Positions 20,201 through 30,140 of a DNA stretch of 40,182 nucleotides are shown in pieces. This DNA is from an uncultured Clostridia bacterium. GTDB lineage: Bacteria > Bacillota > Clostridia > Christensenellales > DTU072. The DNA is taken from positions 1 to 40,182 of the forward strand of contig CALVYG010000052.1 in NCBI GenBank assembly GCA_944372095.1, in the 5' to 3' direction. Position 1 is the stretch's first letter; every line of letters starts with the position of its first letter. The translations under genes were made by a program, and so were the position numbers. A model generated the notes under the pieces. That model did not search any database. It was not told the origin of the DNA and saw only the letters and a list, made by a program, of their open reading frames with translations.

Positions 20201-23200
20201 TGCGTTTTCAAGATATGACGACATCACTTTCTTGGTCAGATACGTTGCCGTAGTGTTGTACGCATACCCGGTAACGAAATTCCCGAACGTATAAGTCACC
20301 GCTTTGTTTCCTTCGTAAGCGCTGCCTCCGAATCTGTGCGCGTTCACGTCAAGTCTGTTCTCAAACAATTTTATAACGGTATTCTTAATGTTTTCCGTAT
20401 ACTCGTTCGCTCCGGTTATCTTCCCGTCGGCGTATTCGTAAGCTTCGTATACCGCCTGCATTATAACCGCATAAGCAAGTTCGTCGTAGGTCAGTTTCTC
20501 GTTGAGAATCTGCGCTTGTCCGTTTTCTCCCTGCCTGTATACTTTTACTTCCGCGCCGCTTCCGTAACTTACGGTCTTTGTCCTGTCTTCTTCCGACAAA
20601 TCCGTGAACATTATCTGCCTTCCGCCGACCGTATAATCGACGTATTCTATTACAAATCCGAACCCTTGGCTGCGCGCTTTTTCTATATCCAACTGTTTTG
20701 CCGCAAGTTCTTCGCTTATTCCGCTCTTCTTGAACGACCTCAGTTTATATATATCCGCCACGACCGATTCCGCGTCGAATCCCGCTTCTATCATATTTTT
20801 GTAATATACCGCGGAATTGTATTCTTCGTCGGTCATTCCTTCAAGTTCTTCCGTAAACAGCCTTACGTATTCTTTTTCGACGCAGCCTCTGATTGCCGCA
20901 TTAAATCCGTTTTCCACAAATTCTTCGAAATAAGACTGTATTCTTTCGGAAATAGTACGTTCTTTCGACGTGTTCGACCCGCTTCCCGTTATAACGTTAA
21001 GTATTGAACTTACGTAGTATCCCATTTCTCCCGAATCATAATACGCAAGTTCTTTTGCCGCCTGAATCAATTTATCCAGGGCATAGTTATAGCTTTCGTC
21101 GTCGTTATACGCCGTTCTCGAAGGCAGTGCGCTTTCGTCGTACGTTCCGATATACGGCATCTGCGTCGTCCATGCCAGAAGTTTTTCGCTTATCGTCTGC
21201 GCCGTTACGCTTACGTCCGCCGTTATGCTTATACTGTCTATCATCGTCCTGACGGTACTTCTTATTTCCTGCGCTTCTCCTATTACGTTTTCAAGATTCG
21301 TTTGTACTCTTATCAGATTTACCCCGGATATCATAGAACTCTGATAATCGGTAAGGTCGCTTCGTTTTTCTTCGTATATCGCATTGCGGATTACTTCGTC
21401 GTCAATATCGATTACGGCAACCATATCGTTATACACAAGGTTTGCTTTCTGCGCATATCCGCTCGCTCCCACTATATACAGTTTTATATCCGTTCCCTCT
21501 ATTACCGTCGCTTTCTGCTCGTCGGTTAAAAGATTGTATTGCAGCTGTACTCCGTTTTCGTAATACGTTTCGTAGTAATAAAGCAGATTCGCGCTCATTG
21601 CGTACCCGTCTTCGTCCGCCTTGAACAGATATTTATCCGTCGTTCCGACTTTCTTTGCTTTTTCCGACTCGGGCAACGTATCGTAAAGCACTTTGTTCCC
21701 GTCCACAAGATATTCCGTGTAATACACGATTCCTTCCGTTTCGGACGGACGCTTGTTGTGGAAATAAAACCTTATGTCAAGACTTTGTTCCAATCCGAGT
21801 TCAACCGTAAGAGAAAGTTCTCTTTCCGAAAGATTCGAAGTGCTTATCCCCGACAAATCTCCCGACGACGACGTCATCGTTGCAATATCGATGCCTCTGT
21901 GGTCGAAATAAATCCTCGTAACTTCCCTTGTTCCGCCGTAAACGTATTTAACTCCCGCGAAAGTGAATACGTCGCCGTTAGTATATTCAACGAGCAAATC
22001 GGAAGGAAGTTCGAGATATCTTCTTCCGCTGTCGTCGGTCTTAATCGCGCCTTTTCTTACGGCGTCGGTATCCGCATACGCGTCTACGTAAACGCGGTAA
22101 TACATTTTGCCGTTTTCGGTAAGAGTCTCCGTAGCAAGCCCGTTCCCTCTGTCGTCGGTTTCCCACGGCATAATCAGCACTTCCGCGGAATTAACCTGAA
22201 TTCTTAACGAAACGGTCGTAGCTCCGAAATAATTCCCCGCGGAATCCGTACAACCCAGTATTTCCGCCGTCGCCATTACATAGGCTCCCGTAGTACCGGT
22301 ATACGTCATTCCTCCCAGTACCGAATTCGGCGAACCGTACCAGATAGAATCCAGTTTCCATTTGACATTGCTTACGCTCAGCCTTCTTCCGTTCACGTTT
22401 ACATAAATCGTTGTCGGCAGATAACTTACGCTTCCCAGATATTCGGTTACCGACGGATTGGTAAAATCGTAAATATTGTTTATGGTAATCAGTCCGTCCG
22501 TTATCGCAAACATATGAGTTTCCGCAAAACTCGAATTCGCGTTTCCGCCGGTGTAATTATCGTTAATCTGCGCGGGAAGCACTTCGAACACTATCGTCCT
22601 TCTTATGCGGAATCCCTGACTCGTAAGTGCGCTTACCGTAATCTGCCTGTCTTTACCTACGGTATAAATTGCTTCTGCGGGAATGGAAGTTATAATGTCC
22701 CCCGCATTAATTCCCGTTATATTTGTCGGATTTCCGCCCGCCATTATTTCAACGTACCACTGCGTAAGTTTTTCGTCCGTGGCGTTTCTGTTGTAATTGA
22801 ATCTCTGAGTATTGTTCGTTCCGTCGTTTACCATCGCCGTCACGGTCGCGCTGACGGTATTTCCGAGTATGTATCCGTCCGCATACTGCGCCGAACCCGT
22901 CGCGGTATATACCGTCACCGTCACAATTTCCGTACCTTGCGAATCCTGCGTAAGATAGTATCCGCCGGTAAACAGCACTCTTGCGCGCATATCGTACGAA
23001 CCCGTTCCCGTTCCTAGTTCCACCACGTATTTTCCGTCCGGAATCGGGTCGCTCGCCTCCCTCGGCCTTATCAGCATATCGTTTATATCCATTATCTGAT
23101 ATAGATTATTTATCGATATACTCTTGTTCGAAATGGTTTTAGTCGTTCCGTCCGCTACTCTCATATATCTGTAATACTGCGTCAGCCTGTAAATCAATTC

Positions 23201-26200
23201 GTTATAAGACATCGAAACCGTTTCGTTTCTGCTGTTTCTGAGCTGAATTTCTCCGCCTTGGCTCAATCCGAGAGAACTTGAAATCACTACGGTCCTGCTG
23301 TCGGAATTATAGCTTACGAATCCCGATAAAAGGCTTTGAGACGTAAACGGATTGCCGTTCGCGTCTGCGGCAATTCCGTTTACCGCCGACACTCTCCAAT
23401 CGACGTATTTTTCCGCCATGTTTTCGTTTATTACATACGAAGCGAATTCGGCATAGCTTATCTTTCTCGTTTTTCCTCCGTAACCTATGGTAAGCATTCC
23501 GTTTTCGTCCGTTACGGCGGTGTATACCGCTCCCGTTCCCGAATCCGTATAGCTTATTTCAACAGTCATAATTTCGGCATTGTTTTCTGCCGGGCGGTAG
23601 GAATAAGTTGTTTTTACCGCGTCTCTCACCGAAACTTCCATCGTAACCGCTCCGAGCGACATCAGTATCGTATGGTCGAATATCGACGCTTTGTCGTCTA
23701 TTATTTTCTGCGACGACATACTCATTTCATACTTGTTAAGACTGAGCGTGGCTCTCGAATATACCGACATTATAAAATCGTATACTCCCACCGACATACG
23801 CCAGATATATCTTCCGGTTTCCGCGTCACGGGTATATAGTCCTATTTCTCCCGCAGGAGTATCTCCGTCTTCATCGCTTCCCGTGCTGATATGGATATAA
23901 TACGTCGACGTGCTCTGATAATAGTATCCCATTTCTTTTCCGTCGAGTTTGAATAAACTGCTTACGGTTACTTTTTCGTTCAGAATTTCGCCGTTTTCGC
24001 TCTTTATGGTAACGTAATAGGAACCGTATTCGTTACTGACTTCCATCTTGCTGAGTTCGTAATTCTCCACCACAACCACAAGATATATGTCAACCGTCAC
24101 TCCTCCGTCCGTCCCGATAGTGGTCATTAACGTCACTACGGTATCGGGTTCGAAGATAAAATCCGCTCCCGTTTTCGCCACTTTCCAAGTCGGAATATAT
24201 GTCTGAGAATGTCCGTCGCTGAACGTCGCGACAAGCCTGTCGGGCAGTTTGAAATTCTCAAACGTATCCGCATAATACGTGTAATACGTCAGCTTGGTCA
24301 TAGTGTCGCCCGTTATAACTTCCGTTGTCGTTGACGGCGTTTCGAGTTGTTCTCCCGTTTCGTTGACATAGAAGTCAACTTTCGTCGGGTCTTTGCTGAG
24401 TATTCTCACCGCCACGGTTATTTCGCGGTATCCGCTTGTTGCGTTTCCGATTTTCACCATCGCGCGGAACAACACTTCCTCAGTCAGTTCTTCCACGTCT
24501 ATCGCCACTTTATACCGCGTTTTTCCGCTTGCGTCGGTTACGGGTTCTATAAGCGTTACGTATTCCCCTTTCCCTTCGTCAAAATATGTATAAACGGGAT
24601 TTCCGTCCGCATCGTAGTACGCGCACCATTCAAGTCCGCCGAACTCGTGTACGCTCACAAAATCCTCGTATTTGAAATAAATTTCAAGCGAATCGGGCAG
24701 ATACAGCGTTTCCGCATTAAGCGGGTCGACTTTATAATATCCGAGCGCGGTTTCGTCTCCCGCGTTCACTTTGCTCATTTCAAAGGATTCGCCCGTAAGT
24801 CTGTCCGTTTCCCAACCGGCGCTGTCCACGTCAAGCTGCGGGCAATCCGCTTCTATTCTAAGTTCTATCAACGCAAAATCGGTTACCCCTATCGCCTGGT
24901 CGTTCAGTTTTCCGGGTTCTATTATCCCGTTCGACAGAGTGCTTATGGCGTATAACTGATTGTCCAGCGAGAAATACAGTCTGAACAGATAATATAAATC
25001 CAGTCCCGTTGTCGTTATAGAATCGGAATTATCGGTGTTAAACCCGTATTTTTCACGTATTTCAGGGTCTCCCGCAAGATAAAGTTCATACTCTTCTTCG
25101 GTAAGGTGTACGGGCGTATTCGGGTCCGATTTAAGATAGAAATAGTAGAAAGGACGGTTGATTATCACCGTTTCTCCTTCAACGTCAGTATCTCTTACCA
25201 TTGCGTTACCCAGCCTGTCGGAAGCGTATTTGGTCGCTTCTCCCGTTCCGTACTCGACCGTAAACACCGTTCCTCTGAGTTCCGACTCGCTTAAATATGT
25301 TCCGAGTTCGGAATAGCCGAACATTACACGCTTGTTTACCCTGCCGTCGGAAGCTCTGACATAAAGATAATCTTCAATTACCGATTTATCCGCGGTGCGG
25401 AAAATCTTGACCTTTTTCTCTCTTTGCGCGTCGCTTAACGCGTCGTATCTTTGTTCGAGCGTTTCGAATTCGCTTTCTTTATACAAATAAGAATATGCGT
25501 ATTCGCCGTATCCCGAACCCTTGCTTGTTACGTTCGTAATATTCGGATTTCCCCAGGTAAGCTGATAAGAATCTATCGTTTCGTATGCCGCGGAATACGT
25601 TCCGTCGTTATTTTTCAAAAGCCCCGTGACAAGTTTCATATCGAATACGTATTCGTATTCTCTTATTCCGTCCGTAAATACGAATATCGGACGCGTTTCT
25701 ATCGCGTAAGTTTCCTCGTCGTAATAGTTTCCGCGGTAAATTCCGGTCACGTATGTGTCGAATTCGTCGTTGTCGGCATTGTATTCCTCGGGCGAGAAAC
25801 TGTCGCCGTCATAGAATTTGATATGCGAAAATTCCCTTTTCCCTATATTCACTTTAAGCGCAATCAGCTGTCCGCGGAAATAAGAGTGAAGATATATCGT
25901 TCCGCCGAGAGGGGATATGAGCGCTTCCAGGTTGCTCCCTTTCGGACAGATATCGAAGTTCCAGTCGAATCTTGTCAGTTCTCCGTTAGAATAATTCTGA
26001 TAACTTCTTGCAATATACTCGTTCCCGACGTCGTTTGCGTAAAGATAGCTTTGCTGCCATGCAAAGAGAATTTCGAAAGCGAATTTTTCCTGAGCGAAAT
26101 ATCCCGTCGAGAATTCAACGACCGCTTCGGCATACTCTTTTTCCATACTTTCGAGTGAATGTATCACCGCGGGATTGAAATTAGCGGTATTTGAGAGATA

Positions 26201-29200
26201 CTCGTATTTTGCCATCGCATAATCGTATGGGTCAACGTCTATTTCGTCCACAACCGGAGCGATAGAGGAAACTTCCTCTTCCGTCGTATAAACCGATACG
26301 TAGTTATCGGTGTCTATTTCTCTGTTGACGACGATAATTCTTACCGGGAACGTTATTTCTCCCATCATTCCGGGCGCTATGATAACTTCCGTCACAACCA
26401 TATATCCTTTCTTGTCGGAAGAAGCAAGGTCCCAGTCTATGACGAATCTTGCGCTGAAAGTTTTAAGCTGCGTGGTCGTGGCGTCGGTTTTAACGTTGAC
26501 TTCCGCGGTTTCTCTGAGCGGTTCGCAAGGTTCCATTACATAAAGCATTATCGGCGTTTTCGTACTGGAAATCAGAACGCCGTCATCGTCGTAAATCTCA
26601 ACGACGTATTCTTCGTCCGCCTTGCTGTAATATTGCGGATATCCGCTGGATTCGTCGTAATAAAGCGTCTCCACCTTACCTAATTCACCCGAATCCAGGC
26701 TTTCGAACGTCACGAAATAGCGTCTGACTTCGCCCATGAAACTTCCGTTCGTTCGCGGTGCGTACTGCGTCTTGCAATCTTCTGTTATTTTGACAGATTC
26801 GGGGTCGTATTCGAACAACAAATCCCTGTCCGTGTTTTTCGTTATGAACGCGTGGTCGCCGTTTTCGTCCTCAATCGCACGGTTTCTGTCAAAGAAATAA
26901 TAAGTTGCTCCCTCTTCGTGGAACAATACCTCCGTTATCCCCAGCCAGTATACGTATACCGTTCCGTCGTCGCCGACTTCTATGTAATCGTCGTTTACCT
27001 GACGCTGTTTGCCGTAATAAGTCCGATAGTAATAATGCCCTTCGCTCTCATATACCAGCCGGTTATCGTTCGTCTTGTCTTTGGACGGGTCGAGAATGAG
27101 GTCGTCGAGAACAAATTTTACCTTCGTTATATCCTGATTGTCGGCGTTTTCTTTATTGAAGAAAGAACTGGACGGATAGTCTATCGTCTGTCTTGCGACG
27201 GTCCGCCTCGCGCCAAGTTCGTAAAGATATATCGTTCCGGAATTTATCATAGTTCCGTCGTCGAGAATGACGTTATCCGCATATACGAGAAAATCGTATT
27301 TCAGCGGGTCGTAAGTGTCCATATAGTCTTCGTAGAAAAATACTTCCAACGTCGAATGAAGTGCCGTGTCGTACGGGCTGTTCCCCGTAATGTTGTCGAA
27401 AAATCCCACTTCGTACATAAGATATTGCAGACGTATGGATTCAAGTCCTTTTACGCGGTATTCGAATCCCGCGTCGACTTTTATGTTACCGATAAGACCG
27501 TTTACTCTGAAAAGGTTCTGCAACGTCTCGTTGGAAGAAGTTATTTCGAGCTGTTCCGCCGCGGCGATAACGTATGCGTCTTTGCAAAGCGCGGTTATGA
27601 TACTTGTGAGGGAAAGGTTGAAATCGTTATCCGCAAAACTCATAACGTCGTCTTCTATGGAAGTTTCGTTATTCATATAAGCGGACATAGACGCCATAAA
27701 AACGTCTTCTCTTATTTTTACTTTCGGAATAACCTGCGTGCCGTTTTTAGTTACGCAGGCAATGTTGACCCAGACGTAACCGAGTTCGTCCTCTCTCGCC
27801 GGCAAGTCTTTATAGACTTCGTTATCGAAACAAACGTCGTCGGACGCCAGTCCGATAATTATGGAATTTTCGCTTCCCGTCAGCCATACGGTAAGGTCGA
27901 ACGCGCTCCGTCCCGCTTTTTTGAGAACTCCGTACTCATCATATTGGTCCTTGACGAACTGGTCGTAAATAAGCGTAAACGAAAGTCCGGCGTTCTGCGC
28001 GAGAATATACGGCGTGTTAAGACCGGAACTTTCGCCGATAGTCGCCGACAGCAATTTACTTAAATCGACGGTTTCCTGCGAGCTGAAAATAAAGTTACCT
28101 TCGAGAGTTCCCGAATAGGTATAAATTTCGCCCAACGGTTTGAAGTTTGAAAAATCGACCTGAGTTATGGGAACGTATTCGCCGAAGTGAATGGGAATGA
28201 GTTCCAATCGGAAAATCATCGTGGACGGTTCGCCGGGTTCGACGCCGACGTTCGTGTACATAATAACGGTAAATTCCTGCGTATCGACGTCCCACGTCAA
28301 GGTAAAATATGTCTTTTCGAGCATAACTTCCGCGCTTGCTATACCGAGCATTATCGCTATCTGGTCAAGAGTATAAGGAAGCATCGAGTCGAGGATATTG
28401 ATAATCTGCCGTGTAGAGAACGTACCGACGCCCGTTTCTTCGAGCATCTGCTTTACAAGCTCGATATCTATCTGCAATGTTTCGCTGTTAATCGAAAAAA
28501 TATCTTCGGGAATTTTTTCTGTATAACTTGTTTTAGCGAGGATATATTCGAGAACTTTGTTTTCCTTATCGGTAGACGCCGGGTCGAGAATGGCGTCCAC
28601 GATGGAAACAATGACGTTGTTTATGAGATTGAAAAATTTAGTCAGTACTTCCGCAAGGTCGAGGTGTTCGTCGTAGACCTGAGGGAAGCCGAGAGATTCG
28701 ACGTCCACCCAGCCGTACATATACGAAAGACCGGATATATCGAGCCAGGACCTTTCTTCACGGTAATAGACACCTATCATAAGTTCGCCGTTGGCAATAT
28801 CCCTGAATTCCATAAACACGTTGTTGGTGCTGTTGTCGTATTGCTGGAAATCGGTTTTTATTTCCGCGTCGAACTGAGCGTCCCAGGCAGGAACGTACAG
28901 CATACCGTCGAACTCGTAATTACCGTAATCGAACATAGTGTAATACTGCGTATCGAGAGTAAGATTGTCGGGATAAGTCCAGCCGTAATCGAACCGGACG
29001 TTGGAAGTGTATGTATAAAGGACGTCATAACTGTTGACAACGCCCGCAAAAGCAAACGCGGCGTTCGTCAATACGTTCGACACGTTGCTCTTGTCGGGCG
29101 AAATAATCGCCTGCAAATCCGCGTCTATCGTCTGAATAAGCGCGTTCGCCACGGTACTGAACTTAAAGCCCAGATACTTATAAGTCATCGGGTCCCATTT

Positions 29201-30085
29201 ACGACCGAACACGCCGAGCAAATCGTAGAGAAGTTCGTTCACGTTCCCCGCTATCGCGTCGAGCGTGACGGAATAGAAGAACAGGCTTATGAGGTCGTTA
29301 TTGACGACACGCTTGTAGTTTTCTCCGACAAGAGAAGTAAGCGTGCTGTTAATGGAACCGGTTCCCGCGTCTCCCTGCAATCCGAGAGATTCCAGAAGTC
29401 CTTCCACCGAAAGATTGACGAGAAGTCTTATCATCTGCTGATAAATTACGGTGTCGCCGAAATCGGGAAAACTTCTTTTATAGCCTTGAATATTGGCATA
29501 AAGAATATTCCCCGGGTTATCCGCATTACTGTTCACGCCGTCAAAATACAGTCCGATGAGAACCTCGTTCGTCGCGCCGTTATACCATTCGATGCTGATA
29601 TCGGATTTTTTTATGGCTTCGTTATGAATTTCGAGCGCGCTGACGAGCGTTCTGGTTCCCTCTTCGTTATTTTCGTCGTAGAAATTACCGTTTTCGTAAT
29701 ATTTGTAAATCGGGTTTCCGTCCTCGTCCTCGTAAGGATAAGTATAGAGATAGGCCTGAACGCGGAGAGCGAAGTTCCCCGCGGTATTGTTGTCGGCGTC
29801 GAGTATATCGATGTCGAAATCCACGCCCATATAATACCCGCTGTCAACGAAAGATTCGCTGTCAAGGTATTTACGCAATGCCGTTATAGAATCGGTGAAT
29901 TCGTTTACCGCTTCCTCGTTGGTCGTATGGTCTTTGTTGTAATAGTTCGCTTCGTTGTCGTTTATGTAGTATGTGGATTCTCTGACGGGGTCGCGGAGTT
30001 CGCAAGCCGAAAGCACCGCCGCAAGCATAAGCGCCGCGAGCACGCACATCACAAATTTTTTCAAAAGACCTTTATTCGTACCCAT
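17216..30085 (-). CDS. Giant modular lipoprotein, 4289 aa, paralogue of the downstream giant
   Basis: No named family recognised. The signal peptide has basic residues (NKGLLKK), a hydrophobic core and lipobox LSAC, with the acylated Cys at residue 28. The start is supported by GGGAGG at 30094-30099, eight bases upstream. The N-terminal ~1000 residues match the downstream giant in layout and in motifs such as VDLS...G.S.G.NTPY (about residues 690-710). Next come Ig-like modules with D-P-Y or D-P-L...LP...W (about 1285, 1785, 1945, 2540, 2670, 3615). A short repeat with core Y..L(S/T)...K..V occurs near 1537, 2790, 2842 and 3148. An all-helical block spans about 2885-3415, and a cysteine cluster (CNKC, CSKDGC, CNNETC) lies at about 3908-3960. 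No catalytic signature, LPXTG or C-terminal membrane anchor is visible. It is first in the operon, behind a consensus promoter. A surface-tethered scaffold or binding function is inference only. Confidence 0.93.
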   Translation of the reverse strand: MGTNKGLLKKFVMCVLAALMLAAVLSACELRDPVRESTYYINDNEANYYNKDHTTNEEAVNEFTDSITALRKYLDSESFVDSGYYMGVDFDIDILDADNNTAGNFALRVQAYLYTYPYEDEDGNPIYKYYENGNFYDENNEEGTRTLVSALEIHNEAIKKSDISIEWYNGATNEVLIGLYFDGVNSNADNPGNILYANIQGYKRSFPDFGDTVIYQQMIRLLVNLSVEGLLESLGLQGDAGTGSINSTLTSLVGENYKRVVNNDLISLFFYSVTLDAIAGNVNELLYDLLGVFGRKWDPMTYKYLGFKFSTVANALIQTIDADLQAIISPDKSNVSNVLTNAAFAFAGVVNSYDVLYTYTSNVRFDYGWTYPDNLTLDTQYYTMFDYGNYEFDGMLYVPAWDAQFDAEIKTDFQQYDNSTNNVFMEFRDIANGELMIGVYYREERSWLDISGLSYMYGWVDVESLGFPQVYDEHLDLAEVLTKFFNLINNVIVSIVDAILDPASTDKENKVLEYILAKTSYTEKIPEDIFSINSETLQIDIELVKQMLEETGVGTFSTRQIINILDSMLPYTLDQIAIMLGIASAEVMLEKTYFTLTWDVDTQEFTVIMYTNVGVEPGEPSTMIFRLELIPIHFGEYVPITQVDFSNFKPLGEIYTYSGTLEGNFIFSSQETVDLSKLLSATIGESSGLNTPYILAQNAGLSFTLIYDQFVKDQYDEYGVLKKAGRSAFDLTVWLTGSENSIIIGLASDDVCFDNEVYKDLPAREDELGYVWVNIACVTKNGTQVIPKVKIREDVFMASMSAYMNNETSIEDDVMSFADNDFNLSLTSIITALCKDAYVIAAAEQLEITSSNETLQNLFRVNGLIGNIKVDAGFEYRVKGLESIRLQYLMYEVGFFDNITGNSPYDTALHSTLEVFFYEDYMDTYDPLKYDFLVYADNVILDDGTMINSGTIYLYELGARRTVARQTIDYPSSSFFNKENADNQDITKVKFVLDDLILDPSKDKTNDNRLVYESEGHYYYRTYYGKQRQVNDDYIEVGDDGTVYVYWLGITEVLFHEEGATYYFFDRNRAIEDENGDHAFITKNTDRDLLFEYDPESVKITEDCKTQYAPRTNGSFMGEVRRYFVTFESLDSGELGKVETLYYDESSGYPQYYSKADEEYVVEIYDDDGVLISSTKTPIMLYVMEPCEPLRETAEVNVKTDATTTQLKTFSARFVIDWDLASSDKKGYMVVTEVIIAPGMMGEITFPVRIIVVNREIDTDNYVSVYTTEEEVSSIAPVVDEIDVDPYDYAMAKYEYLSNTANFNPAVIHSLESMEKEYAEAVVEFSTGYFAQEKFAFEILFAWQQSYLYANDVGNEYIARSYQNYSNGELTRFDWNFDICPKGSNLEALISPLGGTIYLHSYFRGQLIALKVNIGKREFSHIKFYDGDSFSPEEYNADNDEFDTYVTGIYRGNYYDEETYAIETRPIFVFTDGIREYEYVFDMKLVTGLLKNNDGTYSAAYETIDSYQLTWGNPNITNVTSKGSGYGEYAYSYLYKESEFETLEQRYDALSDAQREKKVKIFRTADKSVIEDYLYVRASDGRVNKRVMFGYSELGTYLSESELRGTVFTVEYGTGEATKYASDRLGNAMVRDTDVEGETVIINRPFYYFYLKSDPNTPVHLTEEEYELYLAGDPEIREKYGFNTDNSDSITTTGLDLYYLFRLYFSLDNQLYAISTLSNGIIEPGKLNDQAIGVTDFALIELRIEADCPQLDVDSAGWETDRLTGESFEMSKVNAGDETALGYYKVDPLNAETLYLPDSLEIYFKYEDFVSVHEFGGLEWCAYYDADGNPVYTYFDEGKGEYVTLIEPVTDASGKTRYKVAIDVEELTEEVLFRAMVKIGNATSGYREITVAVRILSKDPTKVDFYVNETGEQLETPSTTTEVITGDTMTKLTYYTYYADTFENFKLPDRLVATFSDGHSQTYIPTWKVAKTGADFIFEPDTVVTLMTTIGTDGGVTVDIYLVVVVENYELSKMEVSNEYGSYYVTIKSENGEILNEKVTVSSLFKLDGKEMGYYYQSTSTYYIHISTGSDEDGDTPAGEIGLYTRDAETGRYIWRMSVGVYDFIMSVYSRATLSLNKYEMSMSSQKIIDDKASIFDHTILMSLGAVTMEVSVRDAVKTTYSYRPAENNAEIMTVEISYTDSGTGAVYTAVTDENGMLTIGYGGKTRKISYAEFASYVINENMAEKYVDWRVSAVNGIAADANGNPFTSQSLLSGFVSYNSDSRTVVISSSLGLSQGGEIQLRNSRNETVSMSYNELIYRLTQYYRYMRVADGTTKTISNKSISINNLYQIMDINDMLIRPREASDPIPDGKYVVELGTGTGSYDMRARVLFTGGYYLTQDSQGTEIVTVTVYTATGSAQYADGYILGNTVSATVTAMVNDGTNNTQRFNYNRNATDEKLTQWYVEIMAGGNPTNITGINAGDIITSIPAEAIYTVGKDRQITVSALTSQGFRIRRTIVFEVLPAQINDNYTGGNANSSFAETHMFAITDGLITINNIYDFTNPSVTEYLGSVSYLPTTIYVNVNGRRLSVSNVKWKLDSIWYGSPNSVLGGMTYTGTTGAYVMATAEILGCTDSAGNYFGATTVSLRIQVNSAEVLIMPWETDDRGNGLATETLTENGKMYYRVYVDAYADTDAVRKGAIKTDDSGRRYLELPSDLLVEYTNGDVFTFAGVKYVYGGTREVTRIYFDHRGIDIATMTSSSGDLSGISTSNLSERELSLTVELGLEQSLDIRFYFHNKRPSETEGIVYYTEYLVDGNKVLYDTLPESEKAKKVGTTDKYLFKADEDGYAMSANLLYYYETYYENGVQLQYNLLTDEQKATVIEGTDIKLYIVGASGYAQKANLVYNDMVAVIDIDDEVIRNAIYEEKRSDLTDYQSSMISGVNLIRVQTNLENVIGEAQEIRSTVRTMIDSISITADVSVTAQTISEKLLAWTTQMPYIGTYDESALPSRTAYNDDESYNYALDKLIQAAKELAYYDSGEMGYYVSSILNVITGSGSNTSKERTISERIQSYFEEFVENGFNAAIRGCVEKEYVRLFTEELEGMTDEEYNSAVYYKNMIEAGFDAESVVADIYKLRSFKKSGISEELAAKQLDIEKARSQGFGFVIEYVDYTVGGRQIMFTDLSEEDRTKTVSYGSGAEVKVYRQGENGQAQILNEKLTYDELAYAVIMQAVYEAYEYADGKITGANEYTENIKNTVIKLFENRLDVNAHRFGGSAYEGNKAVTYTFGNFVTGYAYNTTATYLTKKVMSSYLENAVKEAMDFTAFTQGDREAWNEYEGLFGSVIAYTYNYIANYETTINSLRRSLVSGSSVTNVLRNLIASGIKSYSEHVYMEAEYAMTVNNIQEINGQIIPVEKYGEEGYSLDRFAALLDENLAKYLIEPYYAYRGVPHKIRVYFQGDDIFDDESGLPYETAIVWTTDEVSGIISYAGVSGKLQGTLVSPVTEESTVIRMAAIAERRVLADSEKVITTEYIEDGLVYAGEANADGKLTSDGRYYMTKAGASYIYYYKYNSEYTTPTEYQNNVKVSYTLKYEERFGKKIMSEYSGYDANATIVYSFINEYGAEGTLERQSLYVYNPFEFSQAEDMPTGIYVGGQLMTVRWNDVGTQPTGNITTETDGSQQVLRGKIESDAGQDVEISVFVAKWSYAGIYRRTDAASGIIFDAEGVEQRFVYMSPLNFYFSAYMSYSPEDYYLVAFAVRILMPDPVTGIRGVKRIIFEEDVSGAFIGVKVQDKEEGFVRKLFYPENSRLLEYGTDDDTMDAVNSRNRYVMYWEELQKNKVISGQISQQDGCLVYLGNSDVGQFTLEGLKEQSDTVAPTKAVYSCERMTISQVGFVTVDTLTTEVNGNTVTLTCGETGISYVLDTNNMSFVCNKCGGTYTALGTTELLLSCSKDGCEAHGFEINYNTLTGIGTCNNETCVLYNEIKDVLLAQSGQAAVAISPDGYLPTTGQLVLRENNVHYREDELRIRFLWGNNYESVLGGLSGFIRYAYPDVEDASVRNFSKNILMTWDLMSKNEQNEMIELAKEYKRMENEYLGSNYTDEMCTQDAYKMLAINEKYDYSKDINRLRGGGNNNVTCTVLIGVDGSNEIYIGTVVVKVLFADYTPFGYYRLRGSNYEEITNSLTKEDYFKAVETGMPFNNELYIAVRGEYWNAAQGKPSYETDGKNSVVPYDNIGDEMYKLLQIYAERNAYDGNGAKRDYIGTDGADKEYLIRVSSIEWTYDESTGRITSKSFVIGGTTFESDLLQLILQ

Positions 30086-30140
30086 TAAAAGTACCTCCCG
30101 AGAAAAAAAGCGTATAGTACACCCTTTTTACTTTGTAATT

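Noticed and set aside
169..30085. Giant genes as non-ribosomal peptide or polyketide synthases
   Set aside because: No condensation, adenylation, ketosynthase or carrier-protein motifs are visible; both begin with lipobox signals and are built of beta modules.
169..30085. RTX, filamentous haemagglutinin or LPXTG-anchored surface proteins
   Set aside because: No GGxGxDxxx repeats, no two-partner secretion domain and no C-terminal LPXTG with a membrane segment were seen; N-terminal lipidation is the evident anchor.
28187..30088. Plus-strand open frame of 633 codons opposite the 4289-residue gene
   Set aside because: It lies wholly antisense to a gene with a clear promoter, ribosome binding site and lipobox. 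Its translation is a Val/Arg/Phe-rich string without domains, produced by codon bias that avoids antisense stops.
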